Shown here: positions 42,673 through 51,659 of the stretch, piece by piece | Layout: each line of letters starts with the position of its first letter | Numbering within the stretch: position 1 is the stretch's first letter | Origin: Fusobacteria bacterium ZRK30 | GTDB lineage: Bacteria > Fusobacteriota > Fusobacteriia > Fusobacteriales > Fusobacteriaceae | Length of the DNA stretch: 64,000 bases | Direction: 5' to 3' | Assembly: GCA_024628785.1 (NCBI GenBank) | Contig: CP102405.1 | Coordinates: 806,001 to 870,000, forward strand | Notes under the pieces: generated by a model | Database searches by the model: none | Told to the model about the DNA's origin: nothing | The model's input: the letters and a program-made list of their open reading frames with translations, nothing else | Translations under genes and position numbers: made by a program

Positions 42673-43776
42673 ATGAAACAAGGAAATATAAAAATTGATT
42701 CTATATCTAAGTCTTTTGACGGAGTAGAAGTATTAAAAAATATTAGTTTTGAGATTAAAGGTGGAGAGTTTTTTTCTATTTTAGGAGGATCCGGATGTGG
42801 TAAAACTACTCTTCTTAGGATGATAGCAGGATTTATAGAAGCTGATGGAGGTGCAATCTATCTGGGGAAAGATAATATCACTCATCTGAGCCCGGACAAG
42901 AGAGATGTTAATACGATATTTCAGACCTATGCACTGTTTCCTCACCTTACAATTTATGAGAATATAGCATTCCCATTGCGGCTAAAAAAAATAAAGGAAG
43001 CAGAGGTAGATAGAGAGGTAAAAAAATATTTAGAGATGGTGAAACTCTCTGAACATGCAAATAAATATTCAACTCAACTTTCAGGGGGACAAAAGCAAAG
43101 GGTTGCTATAGCCCGTGCATTGATAAACAAACCGAAGGTTCTGCTTTTGGATGAACCCCTGTCTGCATTGGATGCAAAACTCAGACAGCATATGCTGATA
43201 GAGCTAGACAATATCCATGAGGAGGTAGGAATTACATTTGTATTTGTTACCCATGACCAGCAGGAAGCCCTCAGTGTATCCGATAGGATTGCAGTGATGA
43301 AGGATGGAGAGGTCCTCCAGATAGGAACTCCCAGCGAGATCTATGAGAGTCCGGCCAATGCATATATAGCTAACTTTATCGGTGAAACCAACTTTATAGA
43401 GGGTGAAGTCGTTGAGATAGAGGGTGAATTCGGATACCTGGAATCATCGGATTATGGAAGGATAAAATTTGAACTAGACAAGGAAGTTATGGTAGGGAAC
43501 TCTGTACAATTAACCATCAGACCTGAAAAAGTAAAGATATCTAAATCAAAACCTAGATATTTAGATGACAACGACAATATATTAAAAGGAAAGATCGAGG
43601 AGGTTATCTACTCAGGATTTCAGAGTAAGTTCTTTGTAACTGTAGGAGATAAGCTGTTCAGTGCATTTAAACAGCATGTGGATTTCTTTGAGGAAGATGC
43701 AGAAACTATCCATTGGAAAGATGAGGTCTATGTTATTTGGGATTCAGCTGACAGCTTCCTCTTAGAGGTGATGTAG
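42673..43776 (+). CDS. potA: Spermidine/putrescine ABC transporter ATPase
   Basis: 367 residues. The nucleotide-binding domain has Walker A GGSGCGKTT, signature LSGGQKQR, Walker B LLLDEPLSALD and switch His in VTHDQQEA. A C-terminal beta-barrel (TOBE) domain of about 120 residues (GEVVEIEGEFGYLE, then TIRPEKVKISKS) is typical of PotA. It is first gene of a four-gene operon. AAGGAG precedes the ATG. Confidence 0.94.
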   Translation: MKQGNIKIDSISKSFDGVEVLKNISFEIKGGEFFSILGGSGCGKTTLLRMIAGFIEADGGAIYLGKDNITHLSPDKRDVNTIFQTYALFPHLTIYENIAFPLRLKKIKEAEVDREVKKYLEMVKLSEHANKYSTQLSGGQKQRVAIARALINKPKVLLLDEPLSALDAKLRQHMLIELDNIHEEVGITFVFVTHDQQEALSVSDRIAVMKDGEVLQIGTPSEIYESPANAYIANFIGETNFIEGEVVEIEGEFGYLESSDYGRIKFELDKEVMVGNSVQLTIRPEKVKISKSKPRYLDDNDNILKGKIEEVIYSGFQSKFFVTVGDKLFSAFKQHVDFFEEDAETIHWKDEVYVIWDSADSFLLEVM

Positions 43777-44613
43777 ATGAAAAATCAGAGAAGCGGTTTG
43801 GTTTATTCAACTCCGATCACCCTTTGGCTGACCTTATTGTTTGTAGCTCCTACATTAATAGTAGTAATTTACAGCTTTTTAAAAAAAGGGATTTATGGAG
43901 GAGTGGAATGGATATTTTCCGTAGATGGATACAATTTTTTCAGCAGTTCATACTTTTTAAAAGTAGTCTGGAATACGGTGGAGATATCTGTGATTGCAAC
44001 TGTAATTACAGTCTTAATAGCTATACCAACAGCTCTTTATATAGCCACATCTAAGTATAAAAACTTTTTATTGTTTCTAATAATAATTCCATTTTGGACA
44101 AATTTTTTGATAAGGATCTATTCCTGGATAGCTCTCCTTGGAAATAATGGTCTGTTAAATAATCTTTTGATAAAACTGGGGTTTGAACCCCATCAATTTA
44201 TCTATAATAAGTTTGCAGTAATATTGGTAAGTGTCTATGCGTATCTGCCATATGCTATTTTACCTCTGTATTCTGCCATAGAAAAATTTGATTTTGCAAT
44301 AATTGATGCAGCAAGAGATTTAGGGGCGAGCAAGATGAAAGCTTATATTAAAACGTTTTTACCCAACATAAAACCGGGAGTTATAACCGCTACATTATTT
44401 ACATTCATACCGGCCTTGGGATCTTATGCTATTCCAAAATTAGTCGGGGGAAATGATTCTCAAATGCTGGGAAATATCATAGCCAGAGAACTTACAATTA
44501 CTCGAAACTGGCCTAAAGCTGCAGCTATTTCAACAATTTTAACAATAATAACGGTTGTTTTTATTGTTATTTTATCAAAATATGACAAGGATCATAAGGG
44601 AGGGAAGGTATAG
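43777..44613 (+). CDS. potB: Spermidine/putrescine ABC transporter permease PotB
   Basis: 278 residues with six membrane helices and the EAA-type loop DAARDLGASKMKAYIKTFLP that docks on PotA. The protein starts with a charged N-terminus and the first helix near residue 14. Its ATG is directly after the potA stop, and potC starts 2 nt after its stop, so translation is coupled. Confidence 0.92.
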   Translation: MKNQRSGLVYSTPITLWLTLLFVAPTLIVVIYSFLKKGIYGGVEWIFSVDGYNFFSSSYFLKVVWNTVEISVIATVITVLIAIPTALYIATSKYKNFLLFLIIIPFWTNFLIRIYSWIALLGNNGLLNNLLIKLGFEPHQFIYNKFAVILVSVYAYLPYAILPLYSAIEKFDFAIIDAARDLGASKMKAYIKTFLPNIKPGVITATLFTFIPALGSYAIPKLVGGNDSQMLGNIIARELTITRNWPKAAAISTILTIITVVFIVILSKYDKDHKGGKV

Positions 44614-44615
44614 AG

Positions 44616-45389
44616 ATGAATAAAAAGAATTTTTCATTGAATATGTTTATATTAACTTTAATATTTTTATACCTTCCCCTGGTAGTTCTTATTGTTCAAT
44701 CTTTTAATTCTGGTAAGGGAGTAGCCTGGGATGGGTTTTCTCTTAAGTGGTATGATGAATTATTCAATCACTCTGCCAGATTATGGAAATCGTTTAGGTA
44801 CAGTATTTTAATTGCGTTAACTTCATCTGTTATATCTACAGCAATAGGGACTTTAGGAGCAATCTCATTGCAGTGGTATAGTTTTAAACATAAAAAATAT
44901 CTTCGGGTAATATCCTATCTGCCCTTAGTTCTGCCGGATATAATAATGGGTGTATCATTATTAATTTTATTTACCAGTATAAAGTTTAAATTGGGACTAA
45001 TGACTATATTTTTAGCCCATACAACATTTAATATCCCCTTTGTATTGTTTATTGTGTTGTCGAGGTTACATGATTTTGATTATTCTATAGTAGAAGCGGC
45101 ATATGATCTTGGGGCTACTGAAAAGCAAGCTCTTACCAAGGTAATATTACCTAACCTTATGCCAGGGATAATATCCGGACTTTTAATGTCTATTACCCTG
45201 TCATTGGATGACTTTGTAATAACGTTTTTTGTAGCAGGACCGGGTTCTTCTACCCTGCCGCTGCATATCTACTCAATGATTAAGTTTGGGGTTTCACCAA
45301 TTATAAATGCACTTTCAGTGATATTGATTGCAGGAACAATAGCACTGGCTATGTCAACGAAAAAGATACAAAAATATATGGTAAGTTAA
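44616..45389 (+). CDS. potC: Spermidine/putrescine ABC transporter permease PotC
   Basis: 257 residues with six membrane helices, including the conserved LSLKWYDELFNHSARLWKSF segment and the EAA loop EAAYDLGATEKQALTKVILP. It forms the polyamine channel with PotB. It lies between potB and potD with short gaps. Confidence 0.92.
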   Translation: MNKKNFSLNMFILTLIFLYLPLVVLIVQSFNSGKGVAWDGFSLKWYDELFNHSARLWKSFRYSILIALTSSVISTAIGTLGAISLQWYSFKHKKYLRVISYLPLVLPDIIMGVSLLILFTSIKFKLGLMTIFLAHTTFNIPFVLFIVLSRLHDFDYSIVEAAYDLGATEKQALTKVILPNLMPGIISGLLMSITLSLDDFVITFFVAGPGSSTLPLHIYSMIKFGVSPIINALSVILIAGTIALAMSTKKIQKYMVS

Positions 45390-45405
45390 AAAAAGGAGGG
45401 AAAAG

Positions 45406-46425
45406 ATGAAAAAGAGTATTGTTTTTATTTTAATGTTACTAGCCTTGATAGGTTGTGGGAAAGAGGAGCAGAGAAACGAGTTATATCTATTTAACTGGTC
45501 GGATTATATTCCAGATGAAGTGATTACTGATTTTGAAAATGAAACAGGGATAAAGGTTATAACTGATTATTATTCTTCCAACGAAGAGATGTATGCAAAG
45601 ATAAAGGCTGGAGGAGATGGTTATGATATAACTGTTCCATCTACTGACTATGCTGAAATCATGATGAAACAAGGGATGTTGGAAAAGATAGAAAAATCTA
45701 AAATTTCAAACCTGAAGGAACTGAATGAAGATATCGGATCTAAGATTAGTTTTGACCAAAATCACGACTATATCATCCCATATTCTGTAGGAGCAACTGG
45801 AATAGCTGTAAACACAAAATATGTAAAAGATTTTGAAAGGTCGTTTGATATATATAACAGGGAAGATCTAAAGGGAAAGATGACTCTTTTAGATGATATG
45901 AGAGAGGTTATGTCTAGTGCACTAATCATTGCAGGACATTCACCAGAATCTTCTGATCCACAAGACTTAGCGGATGCTCAAAAGATCATCTTAGGATGGA
46001 AGGAAAATATCTTAAAATTTGACAGTGAGAGTTTTGGAAAAGGATTTACAAATGGTGAGTATTTAGTGGTACATGGTTACTATGAAAATATAGTGGCTCA
46101 TATGACTGATGAACAGGCTGAAAATATGGTGTTTTTCCTACCGGAAAAGGGAGCTCAGATGTATATAGACAGTATGGTTATACTAAAGGGAGCTAAAAAT
46201 ATTGAAAATGCCTACAAATTTATAGATTATATCTATAGACCGGAAGTATATGTAAAGATTGTAGATTATTTAGAAACTCCTTCTATAAATATAGGAGCAA
46301 ATAAACTCAGAGAAACTAAACCTGTCTATGATGTAGAGGATCTAAAAGATGCTTACCTTATGAAAGATTTAGGAGAGGCATTGACACCTCAAAGTGAAGT
46401 TTGGAATGAAATTTTAACTCAATAA
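45406..46425 (+). CDS. potD: Spermidine/putrescine-binding lipoprotein PotD
   Basis: 339 residues. The signal ends with lipobox LIGC (Cys17), so the protein is membrane-anchored on the outer face. The mature start ELYLFNWSDYIPDEV and the aspartate-rich DGYDITVPSTDY region are hallmarks of PotD/PotF. AAAAGGAGG precedes the ATG. It is last in the pot operon and followed by a strong terminator. Confidence 0.93.
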   Translation: MKKSIVFILMLLALIGCGKEEQRNELYLFNWSDYIPDEVITDFENETGIKVITDYYSSNEEMYAKIKAGGDGYDITVPSTDYAEIMMKQGMLEKIEKSKISNLKELNEDIGSKISFDQNHDYIIPYSVGATGIAVNTKYVKDFERSFDIYNREDLKGKMTLLDDMREVMSSALIIAGHSPESSDPQDLADAQKIILGWKENILKFDSESFGKGFTNGEYLVVHGYYENIVAHMTDEQAENMVFFLPEKGAQMYIDSMVILKGAKNIENAYKFIDYIYRPEVYVKIVDYLETPSINIGANKLRETKPVYDVEDLKDAYLMKDLGEALTPQSEVWNEILTQ

Positions 46426-46432
46426 ATAAAAT

Positions 46433-46474
46433 AAAGAAGATCGTAGATAAAGAGAGTTATCTACGATCTTCTTT
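46433..46474 (+). terminator. Terminator of potABCD
   Basis: An 18-bp perfect stem (46433-46450 with 46457-46474) containing GATCGTAGATAA/TTATCTACGATC around a 6-nt loop, followed by T-rich sequence. Confidence 0.88.
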
Positions 46475-46496
46475 TATTTGCAAAAGAAAAAATAGA

Positions 46497-46525
46497 TTGA
46501 CAAAGTTTTATTTTTTTTATACAAT
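46497..46525 (+). promoter_or_regulatory. Promoter of the spe operon
   Basis: TTGACA (46497-46502) and TACAAT (46520-46525) with 17-bp spacing. The same design, including the T-rich spacer, is found at the pot promoter. Confidence 0.8.
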
Positions 46526-46537
46526 TAAATGAAAAAA

Positions 46538-46580
46538 GTTTAGTAATACTGTTTTTTAAAACGCGCTATATAAAACATAA
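46538..46580 (+). promoter_or_regulatory. Shared pot/spe operator element, copy 2
   Basis: 43 bp, same length and same distance from the -10 box as 42546-42588. It differs at six positions, three of them adjacent (TAT to CGC). Confidence 0.7.
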
Positions 46581-46633
46581 TAAGTTAAAAAAATAAGGTT
46601 TCTAAATTCTAATTTATGGGAAAAATAAATAAC

Positions 46634-46677
46634 AAAATATTGCTCTTTCAAAATTTTGAAGGGACAATATTTTTTTT
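46634..46677 (+). terminator. Candidate attenuator in the spe leader
   Basis: Arms 46634-46653 and 46654-46673 form a long stem with the core ATATTG/CAATAT and the apex TCAAAA/TTTTGA, with a mismatched stretch between. Eight or more T follow at 46669-46677. It lies downstream of the promoter and about 45 bp before the speA start, so it can stop leader transcripts before the operon. Confidence 0.6.
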
Positions 46678-46722
46678 AGAAAAAAGGTTTAGTATTGGTA
46701 AACTTTGAATATAGGAGGGATC

Positions 46723-48159
46723 ATGCAAAAAAAGACACCACTCTTCGACGCATTAAAAAACTATCATAAAACAGAGATAGTATCTTTTGATGTTCCGGGA
46801 CATAAAAAAAGGTTTCAAAATGAATTTTCAGATTATATAGGTCATAAAATAATAGAATTAGACACCAATTCCATGAAGGAACTGGATATACTAAATAACC
46901 CAACCGGGGTAATAAGGGAAGCACATCAATTAATGGCTCATGCTTATAATGCAGATGAAGCTTTTTTTCTGGTCAATGGAACAACTTCCGGAATACAGAC
47001 AATGGTTATGAGTGCCTGCAATCCCGGGGATAAAATAATCCTTCCTAGAAATGTTCATAAAAGTGCTATCAATGCACTTATTCTAAGTGGAGCTACTCCA
47101 GTCTATATAGACCCTGAAGTAGATGAAACTCTGGGAATAAGTTTAGGTGTATGTATAGAAAAAATAAAAGAAGCTGTAATAAAAGATCCGGATATTAAGG
47201 CGGTATTTATAATTAATCCGACATATTACGGAGCTGTATCTGATTTGAAAGAGATTATAAAATTCTGCCATAAAAAAGAAATAGTAGTATTGGTAGATGA
47301 GGCTCATGGGGCACACTTTCCATTTCACGATAATTTTCCTAAAAATGCCATGGCTTTAGGAGCGGACATGTCTGCAATAAGTATCCATAAAACAGGTGGA
47401 TCTCTGACTCAAAGTTCGGTACTTCTCTTAAAAGGGGGACTCATAGATCAACAGAGGGTAAAGAAGATGCTGAATTTGACCCAGACTACAAGTGCTTCCT
47501 ATCTTTTGATGACCAGCTTAGATGTAGCAAGAAAAACTTTGGTTACAGAAGGAAAGGGGATCTTTACCAATCTTTTAGATATGATATCTAAATTTAGAGA
47601 GGAACTAAATTTCATTCCAGGGATAAGATGTTTTAAATCGATATTATCGGATAAACTCTATGATTTTGATGAGACTAAGATAGGTATCAATCTCCATGGT
47701 CTTGGACTTACCGGATTTGAAGGTTATGACATCCTGAGGGAAAAATATAATATCCAGATGGAGTTAGCTGATACTCATAATATACTTGGGATAGCCAGTA
47801 TAGGAGATCTTTGGGAAGACTATCAAAAACTCATAGATGCCCTGAAAGAGATGGCAAAAGATCATAAAGGAAATAATAAAACAATAGATTTTAATGAACT
47901 TGAAAGTCCGGAATTGGTAGTATCTCCAAGGGATGCTTTCTATTCGGAAACTGAAAGTATTTCATTAGAAAAAGCAATAGGCAAAGTAAGTGGAGAGTCC
48001 ATTATGGTATACCCTCCAGGGATTCCACTGCTGATCCAAGGGGAACGAATTACAAAGGATTTGATAGACCATATATATTTTTTAAAGGAACAAAAGGCTG
48101 TTATAACTGGGATGAACGATAAAACATTGAACAATATAAGTATTTTAAAAGGAGAATAG
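46723..48159 (+). CDS. speA: Arginine decarboxylase (SpeA, aminotransferase-fold type)
   Basis: 478 residues of the Orn/Lys/Arg decarboxylase family, Bacillus SpeA type. PLP binds the Lys of SIHKTGGSLTQSS; VDEAHGAH contains the Asp and His near the cofactor; FDVPGHKK is the N-terminal signature. Arginine rather than lysine is inferred because agmatinase follows. I start at ATG 46723 with AGGAGGG upstream; a TTG at 46705 would overlap the ribosome binding site. It heads speA-speD-speE-speB. Confidence 0.9.
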   Translation: MQKKTPLFDALKNYHKTEIVSFDVPGHKKRFQNEFSDYIGHKIIELDTNSMKELDILNNPTGVIREAHQLMAHAYNADEAFFLVNGTTSGIQTMVMSACNPGDKIILPRNVHKSAINALILSGATPVYIDPEVDETLGISLGVCIEKIKEAVIKDPDIKAVFIINPTYYGAVSDLKEIIKFCHKKEIVVLVDEAHGAHFPFHDNFPKNAMALGADMSAISIHKTGGSLTQSSVLLLKGGLIDQQRVKKMLNLTQTTSASYLLMTSLDVARKTLVTEGKGIFTNLLDMISKFREELNFIPGIRCFKSILSDKLYDFDETKIGINLHGLGLTGFEGYDILREKYNIQMELADTHNILGIASIGDLWEDYQKLIDALKEMAKDHKGNNKTIDFNELESPELVVSPRDAFYSETESISLEKAIGKVSGESIMVYPPGIPLLIQGERITKDLIDHIYFLKEQKAVITGMNDKTLNNISILKGE

Positions 48160-48161
48160 AA

Positions 48162-48596
48162 ATGACGTTAGAAACTTTAGGTAGACATATTTTGATAGAA
48201 TTTTATAACTGTAATGAAGAGATACTGGCGAGCCCGGAACTTATTGAAAAACATATGAATAAGGCGGCTGAGATAGCCAATGCGACTATAGTAAATTCGG
48301 TATTTCATCATTTTAACCCTTATGGAGTATCTGGAGCCGTTATCATCTCTGAATCTCACTTGGCTATTCATACTTGGCCGGAATATGGGTATGCAGCAGT
48401 AGATGTATTTACATGTGGAGACAAGATAAATCCATGGACAGCTTTTGATTTTTTAGAGAATGTATTTGAAGCAGATAGAAGTGAATCTATGGAGATCCCT
48501 AGAGGTATGGTGGAAAAGATCAGAAAATTCCACCCTGAACAACTGGGAAAGGTAACATTTAAACCGGAAGATAATCAAGAATCAGTTAATTATTAA
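48162..48596 (+). CDS. speD: S-adenosylmethionine decarboxylase proenzyme
   Basis: 144 residues of the short bacterial class. The proenzyme cleaves itself at Glu64-Ser65 (IISESHLAIHTWPE) to make a pyruvoyl cofactor. Other catalytic residues are His70 and Cys85 (DVFTCG). It supplies aminopropyl groups for spermidine. It starts 2 nt after speA. Confidence 0.95.
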   Translation: MTLETLGRHILIEFYNCNEEILASPELIEKHMNKAAEIANATIVNSVFHHFNPYGVSGAVIISESHLAIHTWPEYGYAAVDVFTCGDKINPWTAFDFLENVFEADRSESMEIPRGMVEKIRKFHPEQLGKVTFKPEDNQESVNY

Positions 48597-48615
48597 TTAA
48601 AATCAGGAGGAAGTT

Positions 48616-49473
48616 ATGTTAGATTTATGGTATACAGAAAATTGGACTGAGAATACAAAGTTCTCTATTAAGGTAAAAGAACACCTTCACAGCGAGATGA
48701 GTAAATTCCAAAAGATAGATTTTTTTGATTCGGAAGAATATGGTAAGTTTTTTACTTTAGACGGACTTATGATGGTCACAGAAAAAGATGAATTTATCTA
48801 TCATGATATGATTACCCATGTAGCTATGGCAACCAATCCAAAGGTAAAAAAAGTATTGGTAATTGGTGCTGGTGACGGCGGAACTGTAAGAGAACTTACT
48901 AGGTATAAAAATATAGAAAAGATAGATATGGTAGAAATAGATGAAAGGGTAGTAAGGTTATCCCAGCAATTTCTACCAGTTACAGCTGAGAAATTAGAAG
49001 ATCCTAGAGTAACTATGTATTTTGAAGATGGATTAAAATTTGTAGAAGAGGCAGAGACAGGGAAATATGATCTGATTTTAGTGGATTCTACCGACCCAAT
49101 ATCTGTAGGTGAGGGATTATTTACAACAGAATTTTATAACAATTGCTTCAGAGTATTAGGAGAGGAAGGAATCTTAATAAATCAGCATGAATCTCCATAT
49201 TTTGAAAAGTTCTCAAAAGAGATGCAGAAAGCTCATAGAAAAATATTGGATACTTTTCCAATAGCTAAAGTATATCAATTTCATCAACCTACTTATCCTT
49301 CAGGACACTGGTTATTTGGATTTGCTTCTAAAAAATTCGACCCTATAAAGGATCATAACCCGGAAGAATGGGAAAAATTAAATATAAAAACTAGATATTA
49401 TAATTCAGAGCTGCACAGAGGATGTTTTGCTCTACCGAATTATGTTAAGGAGATGTTAGAGATTGAGAAATAA
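48616..49473 (+). CDS. speE: Spermidine synthase
   Basis: 285 residues. It transfers the aminopropyl group from decarboxylated SAM to putrescine. Motifs are IGAGDGGTVREL (nucleotide binding), MVEIDERV and LVDSTDPISVGEGLFT with the catalytic Asp, then QPTYPSGHWLFGFASKK. AGGAGG lies before the ATG. It overlaps the agmatinase gene by 11 nt. Confidence 0.95.
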   Translation: MLDLWYTENWTENTKFSIKVKEHLHSEMSKFQKIDFFDSEEYGKFFTLDGLMMVTEKDEFIYHDMITHVAMATNPKVKKVLVIGAGDGGTVRELTRYKNIEKIDMVEIDERVVRLSQQFLPVTAEKLEDPRVTMYFEDGLKFVEEAETGKYDLILVDSTDPISVGEGLFTTEFYNNCFRVLGEEGILINQHESPYFEKFSKEMQKAHRKILDTFPIAKVYQFHQPTYPSGHWLFGFASKKFDPIKDHNPEEWEKLNIKTRYYNSELHRGCFALPNYVKEMLEIEK

Positions 49474-50311
49474 AAATATTTCTACTTTTATTGGATTTGA
49501 TAATGAATACCACGAATCCAAAATAGTAGTGTTTGGTGCTCCCTTTGATGGAACCACATCTTTTCGACCTGGCACCAGGTTTGCTCCAGAAGTAATGAGG
49601 AGAGAATCTTACGGATTGGAAACTTACAGCCCTTATTTAGAAAAAGATTTAGAAAATTATAATGTTTTTGATGGAGGGGATTTAGAGTTTTCATTTGGAA
49701 ATCCAAAGAGTACTTTAGACAGCATATATAGATATGCAGAAAAAATATTAAAAGATGATAAAGTTCCATTTATGGTAGGAGGGGAACATCTGGTTTCCTA
49801 TGGAACAATAAAGGCTGTACATGAGAAATATCCTGATCTTCATGTTATTCATCTGGATGCGCACGCAGATCTGAGAGATGACTATATGGGAGAGAAATTT
49901 TCCCATGCTTCGGTATTAAGAAGGTGCTGGGATATTTTAGGAGATGGAAAGATCTATCAATTTGGCATTAGATCCGGAAACAAGGAAGAATTCTTATGGG
50001 CCAAAGATCATACCTATATGGAAAAATTTGGTATAGATACCTTAGCCGAGATAACAGAAAAATTAAAGGATGTTCCAGTATATATAACTATTGATCTAGA
50101 TATTCTGGACCCCTCTATCTTTTCGGGAACTGGTACACCAGAACCGGGAGGACTGACATTCAATGAGATTGTAAAGGGGATAAAAGAATTTGAAAAATTA
50201 AATGTTGTAGGAGGAGACATAGTAGAGCTATCTCCTAACTACGATACAAGTGGAGCTTCTACAGCAACAGCTTGTAAAGTTTTAAGAGAAGTAATCCTAA
50301 CTATGGTATAA
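49463..50311 (+). CDS. speB: Agmatinase
   Basis: 282 residues of the ureohydrolase family with two-manganese motifs GGEHLVSYG, HLDAHADLRDDY and DLDILDPS. It splits agmatine to putrescine and urea, joining SpeA to SpeE. It starts with TTG at 49463, 10 nt after AAGGAG and inside the end of speE; no nearby ATG would preserve the N-terminus. It is last gene of the spe operon. Confidence 0.93.
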   Translation: MRNKNISTFIGFDNEYHESKIVVFGAPFDGTTSFRPGTRFAPEVMRRESYGLETYSPYLEKDLENYNVFDGGDLEFSFGNPKSTLDSIYRYAEKILKDDKVPFMVGGEHLVSYGTIKAVHEKYPDLHVIHLDAHADLRDDYMGEKFSHASVLRRCWDILGDGKIYQFGIRSGNKEEFLWAKDHTYMEKFGIDTLAEITEKLKDVPVYITIDLDILDPSIFSGTGTPEPGGLTFNEIVKGIKEFEKLNVVGGDIVELSPNYDTSGASTATACKVLREVILTMV

Positions 50312-50348
50312 AAAAAAGTCACAGACAAATTTGTCTGTGATTTTTTTA
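50311..50348. terminator. Bidirectional terminator after speB
   Basis: TCACAGACAAA pairs with TTTGTCTGTGA, flanked by seven A and seven T, between convergent speB and the ArsB/NhaD transporter gene. Confidence 0.88.
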
Positions 50349-50365
50349 TACTAATGTTTTATTCT

Positions 50366-51640
50366 TTAGAAATATTTAACGAATAGATAGATATTTGCTA
50401 TGATTAAGGTCTGAACAGCTATGACTATACCGAACTTCATAAATTTACCAAAGCTTATCTTACATCCTGCCTTATTGGCTGAATTTATAGCTACGACATT
50501 GGTTGCCGATGCTAAGATGGTGATATTTCCTCCTAAGAGTGATCCCATAGACAGTGCCCACCAAAGTGACATGGTATTTCCCCCTGAAAAAGTAGGGAGC
50601 ATAAAATGGATGATCTTAGAAACCATAGCTGCATTGGCTACATTCCCTATAACAGATGTAAAAGCGGCGGAAACCCAAAGCACCATAGCTGCTGCATAGT
50701 GCAGGTGACCATCAGCTAACTCTAAAACTTTATCTCCTACAAGATCTACAATTCCTGTAGCTTCTATCCCCTGTATCAACATGAATAATCCCATAAAGAA
50801 AAATAGTGTATCCCATTCTACATGTTTAAAAACTTCTATAGGTTCCCTTTTGGTTATCAGGATCAATACCACTGCACCAGTAAGAGCCATGATCGCCAAT
50901 CCCTTGTCGATGAAGTTATTCATCAAAAATCCAAAGATTACCAGAGCAAATATAGTAGCAGATTCCTGGAGCAATTTCATGTCCTTTAGGGATCTAGAGG
51001 CATCGAGTTCCATTACTCTGGCTTTTAAGTCCCTAGAGACTATCATCTTTCTACCATACATAAAATAAACTGTGATAAGAAGCACAACCAGTGAAATGAT
51101 AGCTACCGGAGCTGTATTAATCAGGAAATCATTGAAACCAAGTTTACCCTCTGCTCCTATGATAAGCTGGGTAGGGTCACCGATCAATGTAGCTAATCCA
51201 CCTATATTGGCTGACATTATAAGGGTCATAATATATACAAAGGGGTCTACCTTTAGTTGGTTTGCCAGTAAGATAGATACCGGTGCCATGAGTAAGATAG
51301 TAGTTACATTATCTAAAAATGCTGAACATACAGCTGTAATTACTGCAAGGAGCACAAGTAATGGGAAAGGTTCCCCCTTAACTAGTTGCGCTACCTTTAC
51401 TGCTAAATATTGAAATACCCCTGTCTCTGAGATGAAATGAACTATTATCATCATCCCTACCAGCAGGAGGATGATCTCCAATCTTGAACCAATAGCATGG
51501 AGTGCTTCATGCTCATTTATAATTCCTACAAGTGCCATGGAAAGACCACCTAAAAGAGTGGCTATGGGACCTGGAACTTTCTCTGTTATTATTAAATAAA
51601 ATGTTGCTATAAATATAATTAAACCTATTGCTAACTGCAT
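50366..51640 (-). CDS. ArsB/NhaD-type ion transporter
   Basis: 424 residues with about 11 membrane segments of the ArsB/NhaD/P-protein part of the ion transporter superfamily. Conserved loops are ATLIGDPTQLIIG and GGNITILASATNVVA, the first half and second half equivalents. Members carry arsenite, Na+/H+ or organic anions. It starts 19 bp after the EIIA-CBS gene on the same strand, so the two are probably one unit. The substrate is not decided by the sequence. Confidence 0.82.
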   Translation of the reverse strand: MQLAIGLIIFIATFYLIITEKVPGPIATLLGGLSMALVGIINEHEALHAIGSRLEIILLLVGMMIIVHFISETGVFQYLAVKVAQLVKGEPFPLLVLLAVITAVCSAFLDNVTTILLMAPVSILLANQLKVDPFVYIMTLIMSANIGGLATLIGDPTQLIIGAEGKLGFNDFLINTAPVAIISLVVLLITVYFMYGRKMIVSRDLKARVMELDASRSLKDMKLLQESATIFALVIFGFLMNNFIDKGLAIMALTGAVVLILITKREPIEVFKHVEWDTLFFFMGLFMLIQGIEATGIVDLVGDKVLELADGHLHYAAAMVLWVSAAFTSVIGNVANAAMVSKIIHFMLPTFSGGNTMSLWWALSMGSLLGGNITILASATNVVAINSANKAGCKISFGKFMKFGIVIAVQTLIIANIYLFVKYF

Positions 51641-51659
51641 CTTTACTTTCCTCCTAAAC

